Part shown: in pieces, positions 49,271-59,937 of the stretch
Layout of the letters: the number at the start of each line of letters is the position of its first letter
How positions within the stretch are numbered: the first letter of the stretch is position 1
Origin: Anseranas semipalmata
Taxonomy: Eukaryota > Chordata > Aves > Anseriformes > Anseranatidae
Reading direction: 5' to 3'
Assembly: GCA_013399115.1 (NCBI GenBank)
Contig: VXAA01000651.1
Location: 62,001-126,000 of the forward strand
DNA length: 64,000 nt
The notes under the pieces: generated by a model
What the model was told of the DNA's origin: nothing
Databases searched by the model: none
What the model saw: the letters and a program-made list of their open reading frames with translations, nothing else
Made by a program: the position numbers and the translations under genes

Positions 49271-50167
49271 GACATATTATGAGTTTTCAGCTCTTCCTGA
49301 AAAAGTTTCAACAAAATGACAACTGTTTCTTTCACCGACTGACAGTGGATACTGTTGTGTTTGTCCTCCAGTAATGCCTTCTTAAATAGATATGAAAGAG
49401 CTGTAAGTGGCATCGCTGAGTTAATGTATACATATTTTTGAGTTCCTTTGGACTCATCTACCAAAGTGGAAAGAGGCACAAAGTTCAGCACTAATACATA
49501 TTTTTGTAGATTACTTGTCAGCTACAAATTACCATAAAAATTACATCTGCAAGTGTAACTCATTCCCATTTGATGTTCAACATGTGTGTAAAGTAAGGAT
49601 TAGGCATTCATCCTGTTACGTGTAGGTGCCACTCCAAGCTGAAGTTGTGAGTGACCTCCACACCACAATGGATTTTATCCCTTAAATCAGTGATCCTAAA
49701 GGAGAGAGATATCTTATATTACCATTGTTTGCTTTCTTCTTCCTCCTTCATACTACCCTTGCCTGTGAAATATGCTAAGCTTGCACAGTACTGGCTATTA
49801 GGTTAGCATAATTCATTCATTGCTGAGACCAGGTTTCTCCTTCCACATGTTCTGATCAGTAATATCTTCCCTTTGCAAAATGATTGCATTTCTTTTGTAA
49901 CTACTGAGATTGGCCCAGGAAGGATATCAACATAAGGTGGTTAGACAGACACAAACCAGAATCCGTGTTTCTGTTTTCTCCTTGTTGAATAGCCGTGTTT
50001 CACCACCAGTGCAGGAGAGGCCATATGTAGGACCACAACCACGGCCAGTGCTCTTACAGCATCTTCAACTAAACTGGGATGATAAAGGCATGTAGCTGTC
50101 CAGCTGGCCCAAAGTATTTGGGAACGACCACAATTGCTGTCTTGCAAACGTCTTTTGTTCTCCATCA

Positions 50168-50941
50168 CCAAGTGCAAGGTGTTGCACTTGGGTTGGGGCA
50201 ATCCCAGGTACTTATACAGACTGGGAGAAGAAGAACTCGAGAGCAGCCCTGCGGAAAAGGACTTGGGGGTCCTGCTGGACGAGAAGCTGGACATGAGCCG
50301 GCAGTGCGCGCTTGCGGCCCGGAAGGCCAACTATGTCCTGGGCTGCATTAAAAAAGGGGTGGCCAGCAGGGAGAGGGAGGTGATTGTCCCCCTCTACTCT
50401 GCTCTGGTGAGACCCCACCTGGAATACTGCGTGCAGGCCTGGGGCCCCCAGCACAAGAAGGATGTGGAGCTCTTGGAACAGGTCCAGAGGAGGGCGACTA
50501 AGATGATCAGAGGGCTGGAACACCTCTCCTATGAAGAAAGGTTGAGGGAACTGGGCTTGTTTAGCTTGGAGAAGAGAAGGCTCCAGGGAGACCTCATTGC
50601 GGCCTTCCAGTACCTGAAGGGAGCGTATAAACAGGAGGGGGAACGCCTGTTTACACATGTTGATAGTGATAGGACAAGGGGGAATGGTTTCAAACTAAGA
50701 CAGGGGAGATTTAGGTTGGATATTAGGAGGAATTTTTTCACTCAGAGGGTGGTGAGGCACTGGAACAGGTTGCCCAGAGAGGTTGTGGATGCCCCATCCC
50801 TGGAGGCATTCAAGGCCAGGCTGGATGTGGCGCTGGGCAGCCTGCTCTAGTAGTTGGCAACCCTGCCCAGAGCAGGGGGGTTGAAACTAGATGATCTTTA
50901 AGGTCCTTTTCAACCCAGGCCGTTCTATGATGATTCTATGA
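50168..50941 (+). mobile_element. CR1 LINE, plus strand, youngest copy, open C-terminal frame
   Basis: A 5'-truncated CR1 in sense orientation. A frame from 50134 to 50850 is open for 238 codons, of which all but the first dozen or so are CR1 ORF2 C-terminus: [98 protein letters not shown]. It keeps many CpG dinucleotides (for example GAGCCGGCAGTGCGCGCTTG near 50295-50315), which other copies here have lost. It ends in two ATTCTATGATG-like units at 50925-50941. It lacks endonuclease and most of the reverse transcriptase, so it cannot move by itself. The long antisense frames over it are shadows. Confidence 0.94.
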
Positions 50942-52035
50942 TGACCAAAGCATTGAATTTATATATTTGAATATTTATTGCCTTTTACATGCTCCACTAC
51001 TTCATGATTATTGCTTAATTACACTTCAATTTGCCTTACATTTTCTTAATGTTATTTAGGATGAATGTATCCCTGCCTCCATTTATAATTTAGTCTTGTT
51101 TAATTTGCATTTGGAGGCTTCTGTTAGTAATTGTATTTTCTCCCCTCTTAAGCTTCCTTTACTCTTCAGAGGCAGATTGTTCACTTCTGATCTATTTCAC
51201 TTTAGAGTCTACCTTGGCAAAAACCTCATGTTGAGTCACCTCATCATGAGTCAAGTGGTTAAAATATATTATTTCTCAAGCAAGAGAAAAGTGCACATTC
51301 ATGGACTTGGTGTGCCTCTGTAGTAAGCAAAGGTGGCGCCACCTCTCCAAAACAGGTTCCAGTGTTTCACCTTTCCTGGAAGTTGAAAATCACACCTTTT
51401 ACATACAGCTTGAGTAGCTAGGATTTATGCCTATCTCATACTATTGGGAAGTGGTCCTTAGCCTGTGACTGATAAAGAGGCTAGCTGATAAGTAATTTTT
51501 TTTCATTTATGCAGTGACATTAGTAAGCTGGATTTGTTCTCTTGGTTGTCGATTTGACCCTCATGGCTGAGACGGGTCTGGAAGGCAGGTGTGTCAGACA
51601 AGCTCCAAAAATTTTGCTCTGCTGAGACATGGGAACTAGAAAATAAGTACCTGTCTCTATTTTTTATTTTTACCTGATGGTAGTCTTGATTTGAGGTTGG
51701 TATTCATGTGTCCTTCACACAGATCTCCCTTCCCTGCCATAGTTAGAGAAAACATGATACTTCTGTGTTTGGCCTTGCCACAGTCTTATCCCATTGCTTG
51801 TATTTGAGAATGAGAGTCTTATTGTATAATTAAAGTAATGAATCAGTTTTCAAATTCCCTGACTTCTATTTCTGTTTGGCAACTATTGCAGTATTTGGAC
51901 AAGTCCTGTAATAACAGTACTTCAGTATTCTTAGCTGAAAAATTGGAAATACCTTTCTGGGTGCTGAGATAGGACTAATTGCAGTTCTTGAAAATCAGAG
52001 TAATAAAGAGGGCCTCCAACAGAAGCACTGTGAGA

Positions 52036-52100
52036 GGGAAGACACAGTGGTATATACACTTTGGTATTGGGAAGACACAGTGGTAATACAGTTCAGTATT
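52036..52100 (+). repeat. 32-33 bp tandem duplication
   Basis: GGGAAGACACAGTGGTATAT... at 52036-52068 is followed directly by GGGAAGACACAGTGGTAATA... at 52069-52100. The first halves are almost identical and the second halves similar. A local duplication of unknown meaning. Confidence 0.8.
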
Positions 52101-55100
52101 GGGACTGCCAATGGTTCCTCGCAGCAATCAGTTTGTTGCCTGGATGACCATTTGGTCCTGAGGTTCTTTTTGGCTAAGCAGACAGTGGAGGCAAAGCAAT
52201 GTTTTCTCTTTCCTCTGCATGGGAAACAGTAGAGCTGCAAATTCGTTCTGCCTGGATGTAGAAAGAGCTCTCTGTATTCATTCCTTCTTTCCTACATATC
52301 CAAACACTTATGCACTGCATACACACAAGCAACTATAAAATTTGGCTCCTCATTTAAAAGCAGCATGCAAATACATGATGTTATTTCATATCTCCTTTAA
52401 ACCAAATCAGTGCTAAGCAAGATAAACAAGCCTTTTGAAATAGTGTGGAAAGCACACAAACTTACCACTTGGCAGTAGTTTGGATTTTCAATAAAGGGGC
52501 TTTCATGGAAGCTAGGACTGGGTTGCCAGGAAGGTATTAGCGATACACGCACCTCATTCTCGCATGTGTAGCTTCTAACAGCTTCAGCATAGAGATGACC
52601 TGCTACTACCAGTAATGCCCCTACTAGGGCAACTGGGATACCTCAGCACATGGCCACACATCCAAATTCTCTGTGCCTCTTCTGCCTGGTCCGTGGTGCC
52701 TACAGGGACCAGCTCCTGACTCATACGTCCTGTCAGCCATGTCTGGGAACTGCTTGGAAGAGTTGCAGTTGGCACAGACCAAAAGTGTAGACTAAAAGAG
52801 AGTGTGATGACTGCTATGCGGTACCTGCCTGCCAGTGTTCAAGACCGTGCCCCATCCTCGTTTTAGTTTACTGGTTTTGGCAAAGCTGTCGCACCCAGGT
52901 AGGCAACACGCTGCTGGAAGGAGCCACTGGACCCACCTGGGAGTCAGGCCGGTGCATTTCTCAGGCCAGTGCTGATTTGAATTCAGTGATGACTGAACCT
53001 AGATCAGGCAGGTCTCCAGAACTGGTTGGAAGAGGCAGGGCTGCAGCCCAAGGCATTAGCCAGGAAGGGCTTTGATGCAGAAAGCAGATCCTGGCACTGT
53101 GTCACAACTTCCTTCCAGCTTCCCATATCCTGCACACAGGGTGGAAAGGCTGGGGAAGAGTCGTGCCACAGCACTTTGCAGACATGCTGCTGAGGCAGGA
53201 GCATTGCAAGATGTAACTAAAGCACCTTCCTCCCTGAACCCCCTTCCATAGAAAATCCACCTGCCCACATACACGCAGGCTCAGAACCACCAAAACCTAC
53301 AACTCCGTGTACAAAGACTCACAGACAGGCTTGGCAGGGGGAAGGTCAGGTGAGCTGGAGAGCACAAGGCACCACCAGCAGTAACTGCTGCTTCTTTTGT
53401 TGAAAGGAATGGGAATTGAAGATATGGTCAGGCTCCTTCCACTGAGAGTTGCTGAGTTTAGGCAGGTGGAGAAAGGCCTTGTGCTAAAAACGGTGTCCAT
53501 GAGCAGTGCAGAAGAGTAGCGTGGCACTCCAGTGCAGAAGTGAAGGTGCGTGGCATTAGCATGTCCGAGATGTGATTTGCACGGGAAGGAGAGAGAGGAG
53601 AATTGCAATTGCTCTGCGGACCCTGCATGTGCAAACAGCTCCTAGGCATAGCAGCTCCCTGCCAAGGACTCCCATTCTTAACCAGTAACCAGAAATACTT
53701 CTTGTTTGATTTATACAGTTCAAGTTTAACAGAAACATAAAAATAAATTTCAAGTCCCATATTCCACTCAAGAAAATGTAATGGCTTGAAGTGATTTTCA
53801 GCGAGAGCTTTGGTTCAGTGTGACTCGTTAGGTTATAAATTACACAACTTGACAGCAGTCTTTTTCCCCATAAGTTTTGATGCAGCCAGTGGTAGCTCAC
53901 CAGGGCCAGTATTCCAGTGTTCACCCACTGTGCTATAGGTTTTTACCTCCTGCAAGCATTTCTCTTTGCTGCTTCTGTGCTGGATGCCACAATCCAAATG
54001 GATTTCCTTTATACAGGCAGTGGTGGACTGTTCTGCTTCTGCAGAAACTCACAAGAAGCTGAGTTTCACCCCATCCCAAAATTGTCTGTTCCCCAGCACA
54101 TTAGTGGTGTTGAGCCAGTGGGTTTTCCCATAAGTGCAGATGTAGGAACAGCTTTTGCCCCATTGTTTACTACACTGGCATTTCCTAACGAAGTGCAGCA
54201 CTTCCATGTGGTAAACAGAAGTCTCACAGCTGATACTCTTCTTGTGCTTAGTTCTTGGTACCAAAATACTAATTACTAGACACCAATAGTTCTTCTAAGA
54301 AGCATAAGTCAACACACATTTTGCATCTACAAATAAATGCTGATTGGTAGAAATAGCCATACCAAAGAGCATGAATGAACACCAGGAACTCTGCTTACAG
54401 TCAGCACATTTTTATATAAGTAATTATTTTAAATATCTACTGTTAAATATAACTTTTTTGATAGAAATGGAGTTTCAGCTGGTGGCATCAGCTCCTGTTT
54501 CTCATTTCCAAATTTTTGAATATCCATTTCAATGCCACTGGACAGTATTTCTCATCTAGTCTACTAAGATTTTCCCTAGACAATGTTAATTGCAGCATTC
54601 TTTCTTGGTTGACAGAAGGAGCATTACTGAAATTTTAGGTTGTTTCTAACAATGCCATTTATGCAGAAAACACATTGAGTAAAAAAATTAGAGATTACTT
54701 GTTTTGAAAAATAATTTCTCCTTTTATCCCATCAGTACCCTGCTTGCAGCCACATAATCTTTCTGATCAGCATAGAAAATAATGCATCTTTGTTATAAAA
54801 CATTAGGAACTGATGCTTTTATTAAGCTGACTTTGTTTTGCCTGCTTCAGAAGAATGTTGGTGGACTGCTATAAAATCAGTCAGGAAGGTGCATGGGATC
54901 TTTGTGTTTGTTGTTTACACCCCAAACAACTTAAGATCTTTCTCCTACTTTGCCTGCTTAACATTGATAGAGTTATAGCCAGACAATTCATTAAGAAAAC
55001 TAATTAGACAAGCTCATTGATTGGAATATTGTATTTGATACCATATTCAAATAAAGAGAATGAATCTGTATTTGAAACTGATGGCAAATATGTCTCCTTG

Positions 55101-55403
55101 GTTCCCTCAGATTATTTATGTTCTGATATTTTGGTTTCATGAGCTGTCTAGCTCATTAAATGACACAGGGTTTGACTTTGACAGATTTGCCACTTCTTAT
55201 ATTTAAAGACACTACTTTTAAACTGTGTGATTTTAATGAGAAGAGGGAAGACTTTCAGGTCTTATTTTTCTAATAGCACAAAATGAGAAGATACTGTTCA
55301 GGGACGTGGTAGTAAAAAGTCAAATTAAGTACACTGACTGAATGCTATTTTAGGTCATAATATGAATAATTAGGGAATTTAAAATGCTCTCTTCTGTTTA
55401 CAG

Positions 55404-55509
55404 GAATAGACAATCTCTATGAGAGGGCTCTTCACATCCGCAAACTCCTCCTCACTTTGCCCAGGTCGGTCCTTATAGTGATGAGATACCTCTTTGCCTT
55501 CCTCAACCA
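55404..55509 (+). CDS. SRGAP1: SRGAP1 exon 13 of window (RhoGAP, 34 codons plus split ends)
   Basis: The translation is R (split), IDNLYERALHIRKLLLTLPR, SVLIVMRYLFAFLN and the first two bases of histidine, about residues 605-640. ALHIRKLLLTLPRSVL and MRYLFAFLNHL are RhoGAP core helices. The acceptor is CTTCTGTTTACAG and the donor CCA|GTAAGT. It is 106 nt, phase 1 to phase 2, and joins exon 14 to give LNHLSQYSDENMMDPYNL. Confidence 0.97.
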
Positions 55510-58500
55510 GTAAGTGCTTTATAATTCCTTGAGGTACCGTATCTTTATCTGCCTTTCTTTGCTGGTATCAACATTCTTTGCATTTACTCATATTCTTATG
55601 TACAATGTACATTTAAACTCCGTTTAACACAAAAGGTGATCTTTTAATTGGCAATGAAAATAGATGGAAAACACTAGTTATCATTCAAATTAAAATTCCA
55701 TTTGTCCAACAGTGAGCAAGGTTGTAATAAGATAGATTAAAGTGATATCTGAAATGGGAAGTGCAGGCTACAGCAGTAAAGCAAGAAAAATAACAAATAT
55801 GAACTGTAGTTACATTTAAAATAATTTGCATAATTTAAAAATAGAATTTGTTTTCCTTGTCTGAAGCTGATTTTAATCTCCTGATGGAAAAAGTAAACAG
55901 TATATTCAAGCAAAACAGGCACTACAAGCTACCTATTTGATGCTAGGCACTGCCGGAGTGAGATATGTATTGCTGCTTCTATTTTCTGGTAATGGGGCTA
56001 CCAGTACAGAGAACATGTATCCCCTGTGTATGCTTTGCTATAAACTGGTTGGATCCTGACACTGCAAAACACGGGCAGCTGCTGGAAGGAGGGGTGTATA
56101 AGAAAGGGAGAGGTGTGTTCATGTCTTTATCATACCAGAAAAACTACTTCATTCTCAAAGAGAAAATAGAAGACAGTTTGGGCGATTGCACTGTGTTTCT
56201 CCCTCCAGTCCTTCATAGCCCTCTCTGGTTTTGCTGGGCCCGGTATTTTCACTGCAAACTTTTCTTCCTGTGCACTTTGCCCTGATTCTAGCTCTTTTCT
56301 TTCCACTGTCATGTTGTCTGCTTCCTGTTATATCTGTTTTCATATTGCCTTTTTCCTCTTTTTCTTCTAAATTTGCCCTCTGCTGATTCATTCTGTCTTT
56401 GCTACCTTCCCTATTTCATCCTTTCTGTCTGTTCCTATAGAAACAGGGCCTTTTCAGCCAGGTTATGTGTGTGTGCCTGCATTCACAGCTGTTTCTATTT
56501 TCTTTCTTCTAGTAATTCATGAACCACTTTCAGTCAATATTTAAGAGAGGGGCAGAGATTAAAGTTTTGTGAAAGTAACTGTTCACTGAAAACATGAATT
56601 CATCCCTCAATAGTGACACCATGTAAATATCTCAAATGTTTACATTGCAGCTGCTTCTTCACTTAAACATAGTGACTGGCCAGAGTTATACAAGGTTGTA
56701 CTTTGTACATGGTCATGTTAGCTAAATCTATGCTCTCTACACCGGAATGCAATTCAGAAAGAATGCTAAATCTCTTACTGCATCCAAACTGCCCCTGGTG
56801 CAGCCACAGAAAAAACATTCCCATAGTCTGACTTTATGCAAATCCAGTTCTGCTTTTTGCAGATGTTCATGTGACCCGTTTGGCCACATGAAGTCATCAG
56901 ACCTCATGGCTTGAGGTAGTCTGGTCTAGCTTCCTGCTCAAAGCTTCTAAAGTTAGATTAAGTTGTTCAAGGACTTATTCAGTCAAGTATCTCAAAGGAC
57001 AGAGAATCCACAGCCTCTCTGGGTAGTCTGAGCCAGTGCTTGGTCACCCATATAGTGAAGAATTTTCCTCCTGCTTTCAGTTGGAATATCCCTTGCTGTG
57101 ACTTGTAGCTGTTACTTCTCATCCCTTTCCTGTGTACCTTCAAGAAGAGTCTGTCTCTCTCATGTTTGTAATTTTGATGGTAGAAGACTGCAGCTAGATT
57201 CTCCTTTAGCCTTCTCTTCTTAAGGCTGAACAAACACAGTTCTCTCCACCTCACTTTGTACCCTGTACGCTCCAGCTCCCTAACCATCTCAGTGGACCTT
57301 TTTGGACTTACACCAGTTTGTAAGTCTCTCAAAACTAGACTCAGTACCTCATGTACAGCATCATGAGTGGCGAGTCGAATAATCAGTTCCTTTGACCTGC
57401 TGGTTTTGCTTTTTTTTTATACTACTTTTCCTAATACAGCCGAGTATGCAACTATCCTTCATCACCAAAGAACACAATTCTGAATCCCAAGCAACTTCTT
57501 GTCTAACAAGACTGCAGTGTTTTTCACTGGGAGCTGCTACGTAGCAGTCAGCTCCAGACTGTAACAATACATTCCATGCCAGGGGCAGGACTTCGTGTTT
57601 GTCTTTGTTGAACTTGATGAAGTCCCTGTTAATCCATCCCTCCATTTTGTCAAGGTCCTTCTAAATGGCAGCCTTGCCCTTCAGCGTATCTGCTGCCCCC
57701 ACAGTGTGGCATCATCTGCAAGTTGGCTGAGTGTACACTCCATCCCATTGCCCGGCTCATTCATGAAGATGTTGAACAGGCTCAGCCCCAGTAATGAGCC
57801 CAGAAGAGTGTCACATGTTAGCAGTCACCAGCAGAACTTCCCATGTTTCACGATTATGGTTGCCATGTTTTTACACAATCACCTTATACATAAACAAAGG
57901 CTGAACCACCTTACGTATCAGTAGAACGACATCTCCAATCAACACACAGGATATGATAACGTCGTGGCATAAGGAAGGGAGACCATGATTAATTTTACAA
58001 AATAGTTATGAAGGGAGTCATTTAAAGGCTTGCCTCTTCAGTTTGTATTGCTTGTACATGGCAAACATTCTATAAAATTCCCTTTCTAAAGGGAATATAG
58101 TGCTGTATTTAAATGCAACCAGACATACCAGTGCATATACTGCTTCAGAGTGCAGAACAGCACTGAGGTAAAAGGTGTCCCAGCACTTCAGGTTCTGTTT
58201 GACTGGCCCTGCACAGAACCACTCAAAAGCCAGAATTTCCACTAGAAATATCAATGCTTTCAAATAAGGGAATAAAGAGCAACTTGTCATTCAAAATCAA
58301 AATTGAATACTACTCATGTTGAATTTTTTGTAGGAAAGGATTGCTGGCAAAAGTTGATAAGAACAATCAAAGCCTTTTGTTTGGTTGCTTGCAAAATGAA
58401 ACTCCTATGGGAGTATCTGAGCAGAAAGCAATGTGCTCAGGGATTTTAGGTTTTATAGTAAAAACAGAAACTAGAAGTCACAAGAACATTTGCAAGATCC

Positions 58501-58926
58501 AGGAACTTAGTTACCTCCAGAAGACAATTCAGTCTGCCTAAGTTGATGGGAGACATGCATCAAGGTCAGCTGAGAAACGATGAGCATGAAATAGCCACTT
58601 AGGATGCAGTCCAGTTGGGCCTCCAAGGATAAGCACTGATGAGATAGAAGCAGCAGCAGTTGATGCATTTTACATTAGCCCATTAGTTACACTAAATGCA
58701 ACAGTATAGGAACACATACATATACATACATATATGTGCTATAAACTCAATTTATAATGTATATAACCTATTGAAGAAATCCCCTTTTATGTTTTGTTAT
58801 GTAGGATTGTGTCAAAGAGAACAGGAAATCTCTGAATGGGGATGGAAAATGAAGTATCTCCAGTTTTCCAAATAAGGTTAGTTACAGTGGAAAAGTCAAT
58901 TTTTCTTGATTTTTCTTTTATAACAG
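55510..58926 (+). other. Intron 13 of window (3.4 kb)
   Basis: Holds an old minus-strand CR1 at about 56890-57830. The rest is unique-looking AT-rich sequence; a short CATACATATA run lies at 58717-58738. No RNA gene or extra exon is recognised. Confidence 0.8.
56890..57830 (-). mobile_element. Old CR1 LINE, minus strand, diverged
   Basis: The minus-strand translation retains CR1 ORF2 pieces. In order they are MEGWINRDFIKFNKDKHEVL (57645-57586), CSLVMKDSCILGCIRKSSIK (near 57490-57430), MVRELERTGYKVRWRELCLF (near 57290-57225), SLKKRRLKENLAAVFYH, and [20 protein letters not shown] at about 57064-57005. CTGGTCTAGCTTCCTGCTCA near 56921-56940 matches the CR1 3' region. Divergence is clearly higher than in the other copies, so this is the oldest of the CR1s proper. 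Both ends are approximate. Confidence 0.85.
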
Positions 58927-59151
58927 CCTTTCGCAGTACAGTGATGAAAACATGATGGATCCATACAACCTGGCCATTTGTTTTGGGCCAACCCTGATGC
59001 CTGTTCCAGACATACAAGACCAGGTGTCTTGTCAGGCACACGTGAATGAGATAATCAAAACTATCATCATCCATCATGAGGCTATTTTTCCAGATGCTAA
59101 GGAACTTGATGGCCCAGTGTATGAAAAATGCATGGCTGGAGATGACTACTG
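58927..59151 (+). CDS. SRGAP1: SRGAP1 exon 14 of window (end of RhoGAP, 74 codons plus split ends)
   Basis: The translation is H (split), LSQYSDENMMDPYNLAICFG, PTLMPVPDIQDQVSCQAHVN, EIIKTIIIHHEAIFPDAKEL, DGPVYEKCMAGDDY and two bases of cysteine, about residues 640-714. MMDPYNLAICFGPTLM contains the conserved RhoGAP asparagine. The RhoGAP domain ends near IIIHHEAIFP. From memory, human SRGAP1 has PVPEIQD and HHETIFP here. The acceptor is TTTTTCTTTTATAACAG and the donor TACTG|GTAAGT. It is 225 nt, phase 2 at both ends. Confidence 0.97.
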
Positions 59152-59857
59152 GTAAGTCAGAATATTATCCTTCTGTCTCTTTAATAAAATCATTAGACTG
59201 GTTGTCTGGATAATTCCTGTGATATAGAATGACTTTCACACACAATGGAAGTATAGAGATAAATCAGAAGAGCATTTAGGTTCACATAGGAAAGTGTTAG
59301 CTGTAAAACACATGAAGCAAAGGCAATTATGGTGAGGTTCCCTACAACATTTTCTGGAAGAAGCTATCATTGTATTCAGCCAGATGATGCCAGAATTCCC
59401 AGTGTACTACACAAAGTCCACAGCCAGATGGGAAACTGGCTGTCTGGCTGAGAACCACCAATTCACAAGAGAGGTGAATCACTTTCACAAATTTCAGTTT
59501 ATGATGCCTTCCCCCTGCTCCTTTCCTCTCTTAGCCACACACAAGTTTCATAAATGAAAGGATTCAAAGGTTCTGATAACTTCTTAATAACAGAAGATGT
59601 TATCTGAAGGAGAGGTATGTAGACTTCTTCAGCAATTGTATATCCATAGCATGTCATGCAAATCATGTTGTATATAACTTTATAACATTATAAGAATAAT
59701 TTTAAGTAATTGCATGGGAGTGGCATATCTTTATGCGTGGAAGACATCAGTTACCCGTAGTGGACTGCGAAGAGAAGGGACTGGGGTTTAATGCCCACTG
59801 AAGCATCCTTTTCATGCTCTGGTTTCTCTCTCTGCTTGACCTTTTGTTTCCCTTCAG
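59152..59857 (+). other. Intron 14 of window (706 bp)
   Basis: Unique-looking intron ending in a strong TTTGTTTCCCTTCAG acceptor. Nothing else is recognised. Confidence 0.85.
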
Positions 59858-59937
59858 TGACAGCCCATACAGCGAACATGGTACGTTAGAGGAAGTGGAC
59901 CAGGATGCTAGTACAGAGCCCCATACCAGTGAAGATG
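59858..59937 (+). CDS. SRGAP1: SRGAP1 exon 15 of window (RhoGAP-SH3 linker, 26 codons plus split ends)
   Basis: The translation is C (split), DSPYSEHGTLEEVDQDASTE, PHTSED and the first base of the next codon (expected glutamate), about residues 714-741. This acidic, serine-rich linker leads to the SH3 domain in the family (EPIEAIAKFDYVG in the next exon), which is not in the window. The acceptor is GTTTCCCTTCAG and the donor GATG|GTATGT. It is 80 nt, phase 2 to phase 1. QDAST replaces the human QDAGT, from memory. Confidence 0.95.

Larger units (their letters stand above)
44249..55403 (+). other. Intron 12 of window (11.2 kb)
   Basis: The largest intron in the window. It holds a minus-strand CR1 (about 46585-47027), a young plus-strand CR1 (about 50168-50941), a poly(A) run near 49254-49270, a small tandem duplication at 52036-52100, and a more GC-rich block at about 52500-53650. 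Nothing is recognised in that block. Other open frames, such as 44665-44976 (+) and 53556-53924 (-), match no known protein. Confidence 0.8.
7581..59937 (+). other. SRGAP1: SRGAP1 gene, partial (internal exons, F-BAR to RhoGAP)
   Basis: SRGAP1 is a cytoplasmic and membrane-associated protein that acts downstream of SLIT-ROBO signalling. Its F-BAR dimer shapes membranes, its RhoGAP domain stimulates GTP hydrolysis on Rho-family GTPases, and its SH3 domain binds ROBO1 and actin regulators. Fifteen exon positions here join in frame into about 599 codons that read as one srGAP protein. I call SRGAP1 rather than SRGAP2 or SRGAP3 from recalled paralogue differences, such as AEYNLETSRHEGLDIIENAV, DSLEPRSDKQRF and the GHRAEYMTT linker. 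Six consecutive 5' exons are phase 0 at both ends; later exons use mixed phases. The promoter, the first exons (about 142 codons), the SH3 domain and the C-terminal tail are outside the window. The paralogue assignment rests on remembered human sequence, not on a search. Confidence 0.95.

Noticed and set aside
50212..50658. Antisense frame of 148 codons over the young CR1, and 49941-50330 (-)
   Set aside because: These are shadows of the CR1 sense frame on the opposite strand; the GC-rich, stop-poor CR1 sequence leaves the antisense open.
53556..53924. Antisense frame of 122 codons in the GC-richer block of intron 12
   Set aside because: No domain recognised; overlaps other open frames on the same strand, as expected by chance.
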